Shown here piece by piece: positions 19,744-20,100 of a DNA stretch of 20,100 bases. How positions within the stretch are numbered: position 1 is the stretch's first letter; the number at the start of each line of letters is the position of its first letter. Source of the stretch: a virus; the IMG/VR virus record IMGVR_UViG_3300042398_000762, positions 1-20,100 of that record, one strand, 5' to 3'. The position numbers and the translations under genes were made by a program. The notes below the pieces were generated by a model. The model was not told the DNA's origin. It ran no database searches and saw nothing but the letters and a program-made list of their open reading frames with translations.

Positions 19744-20012
19744 TCCACGCTGTTGCCGCCCTGCTGTTTCAGTTTGCGTTAGGGCTAACCTTTGGGCTTT
19801 GGTGGCTCGGGGCTTGCGCCGCGGCTGGATTTTTTATGGGGCGCGAACATGCGCAAGCGGAATATCGGGTAATAGCGGCTTATTACGGCGGCAAACGCGC
19901 CAACATGCCTTGGTACGGAGGGTTTGAGCCAAAAGCTTGGACATCTAAAGGTTTGTTAGATTGGCTTTTGCCCGCCGGCGCAACACTTGTTGTTGCAATT
20001 TGTTTGACATAA
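19740..20012 (+). CDS. Small membrane protein of the structural block
   Basis: The 90-residue protein starts at ATG 19740, overlapping the previous stop. Residues 1-32 (HAVAALLFQFALGLTFGLWW plus LGACAAAGFFMG) can form two membrane-spanning or one re-entrant segment. A charged, aromatic middle follows (REHAQAEYRVIAAYYGGKRA), and the last 20 residues form another hydrophobic span. Such proteins near tail genes are often called holin-like, but no diagnostic motif or adjacent endolysin is seen. Function is left open. Confidence 0.75.
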   Translation: MIHAVAALLFQFALGLTFGLWWLGACAAAGFFMGREHAQAEYRVIAAYYGGKRANMPWYGGFEPKAWTSKGLLDWLLPAGATLVVAICLT

Positions 20013-20027
20013 CGCTTTACAAGCGTT
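20011..20027 (+). terminator. Hairpin after the membrane protein gene (weak terminator candidate)
   Basis: AACGCTT-TAC-AAGCGTT is a perfect 7-bp stem with a 3-nt loop, overlapping the stop codon at 20010-20012. It is followed only by a broken T stretch (TTTAGTCTT). Termination would be inefficient; a processing or translational role is also possible. Confidence 0.35.
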
Positions 20028-20080
20028 TAGTCTTAGGAACCCGTACTGGTGCGGTTCGCCAGGGATCATAAGGATCAAAA

Positions 20081-20100
20081 ATGTCTGAAGCAGTACAAGA
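20081..20100 (+). CDS. Start of a further gene (partial, product unknown)
   Basis: ATG 20081 follows AAGGA at a suitable distance and reads MSEAVQ before the window ends. In genomes of this layout a scaffold or coat gene would be expected after the portal, and scaffolds often begin with similar acidic residues. That is only a guess from gene order. Confidence 0.5.

Noticed and set aside
20013-20080. tRNA-like segment with GGTTCGCC
   Set aside because: A T-loop-like string is present but no acceptor stem, anticodon arm or D-arm can be folded around it.

Overview
The window is part of a tailed-phage genome with a short-tail (podovirus-like) architecture. The evidence is a P22-type portal protein, a large and small terminase pair, tail-spike/fibre genes, and a replication module of Cas4-like nuclease, family A DNA polymerase and primase-helicase. 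The DNA is GC-rich with strongly GC-biased third codon positions in most genes. Many small proteins resemble those of phages of Alphaproteobacteria (Rhodobacter, Sphingomonas or Caulobacter type hosts). That host guess is inference; no bacterial chromosomal gene is visible.

Layout. (1) Positions 1-6018, plus strand: replication block. It holds the 3' part of a DUF2800/Cas4-like nuclease, an SSB-like protein of unknown family, a hairpin terminator, an AT-richer NUMOD4/HNH homing-type endonuclease, a family A DNA polymerase with 3'-5' exonuclease, and a primase-helicase. (2) Positions 6002-10489, minus strand: about twenty very small genes packed head to tail, mostly with 4-bp ATGA overlaps. 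They are read from the control region back toward the replication block. Several are shorter than 60 codons, and three are membrane micropeptides of 19, 25 and 40 residues. Most are of unknown function and likely early host-interaction genes. The two clear noncoding gaps in this operon each hold tandem inverted repeats. (3) Positions 10490-11261: a 772-bp divergent control region. It has CTAG-containing 9-nt repeats, two short ORFs sharing an ALPRLPxLPI N-terminus, a 12-nt tandem repeat, a perfect 10-bp inverted repeat, a very G-rich stretch, and a sigma70-like promoter whose predicted start falls on the terS ATG. (4) Positions 11262-20100, plus strand: packaging and structural block. The order is terS, terL, three small basic proteins, portal, a DUF5856-like protein, tail spike/fibre, a beta-solenoid adhesin-like protein, a small beta-rich structural protein, a membrane protein, and the first codons of another gene.

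How it fits together. The replication genes supply nuclease, SSB-like, polymerase and primase-helicase functions. The minus-strand operon is probably the early accessory (takeover) cluster. The structural operon starts at the terS promoter. Coat and scaffold genes are not in the window and presumably lie after position 20080.

The observations I would check first are: the paired LPRLP repeat ORFs and iterons of the control region; the micropeptide-rich minus operon with its tandem hairpins; the possibly leaderless terS transcript; the HNH gene with a composition tract running into the polymerase exonuclease motif; and a parS-like palindrome in the portal gene.
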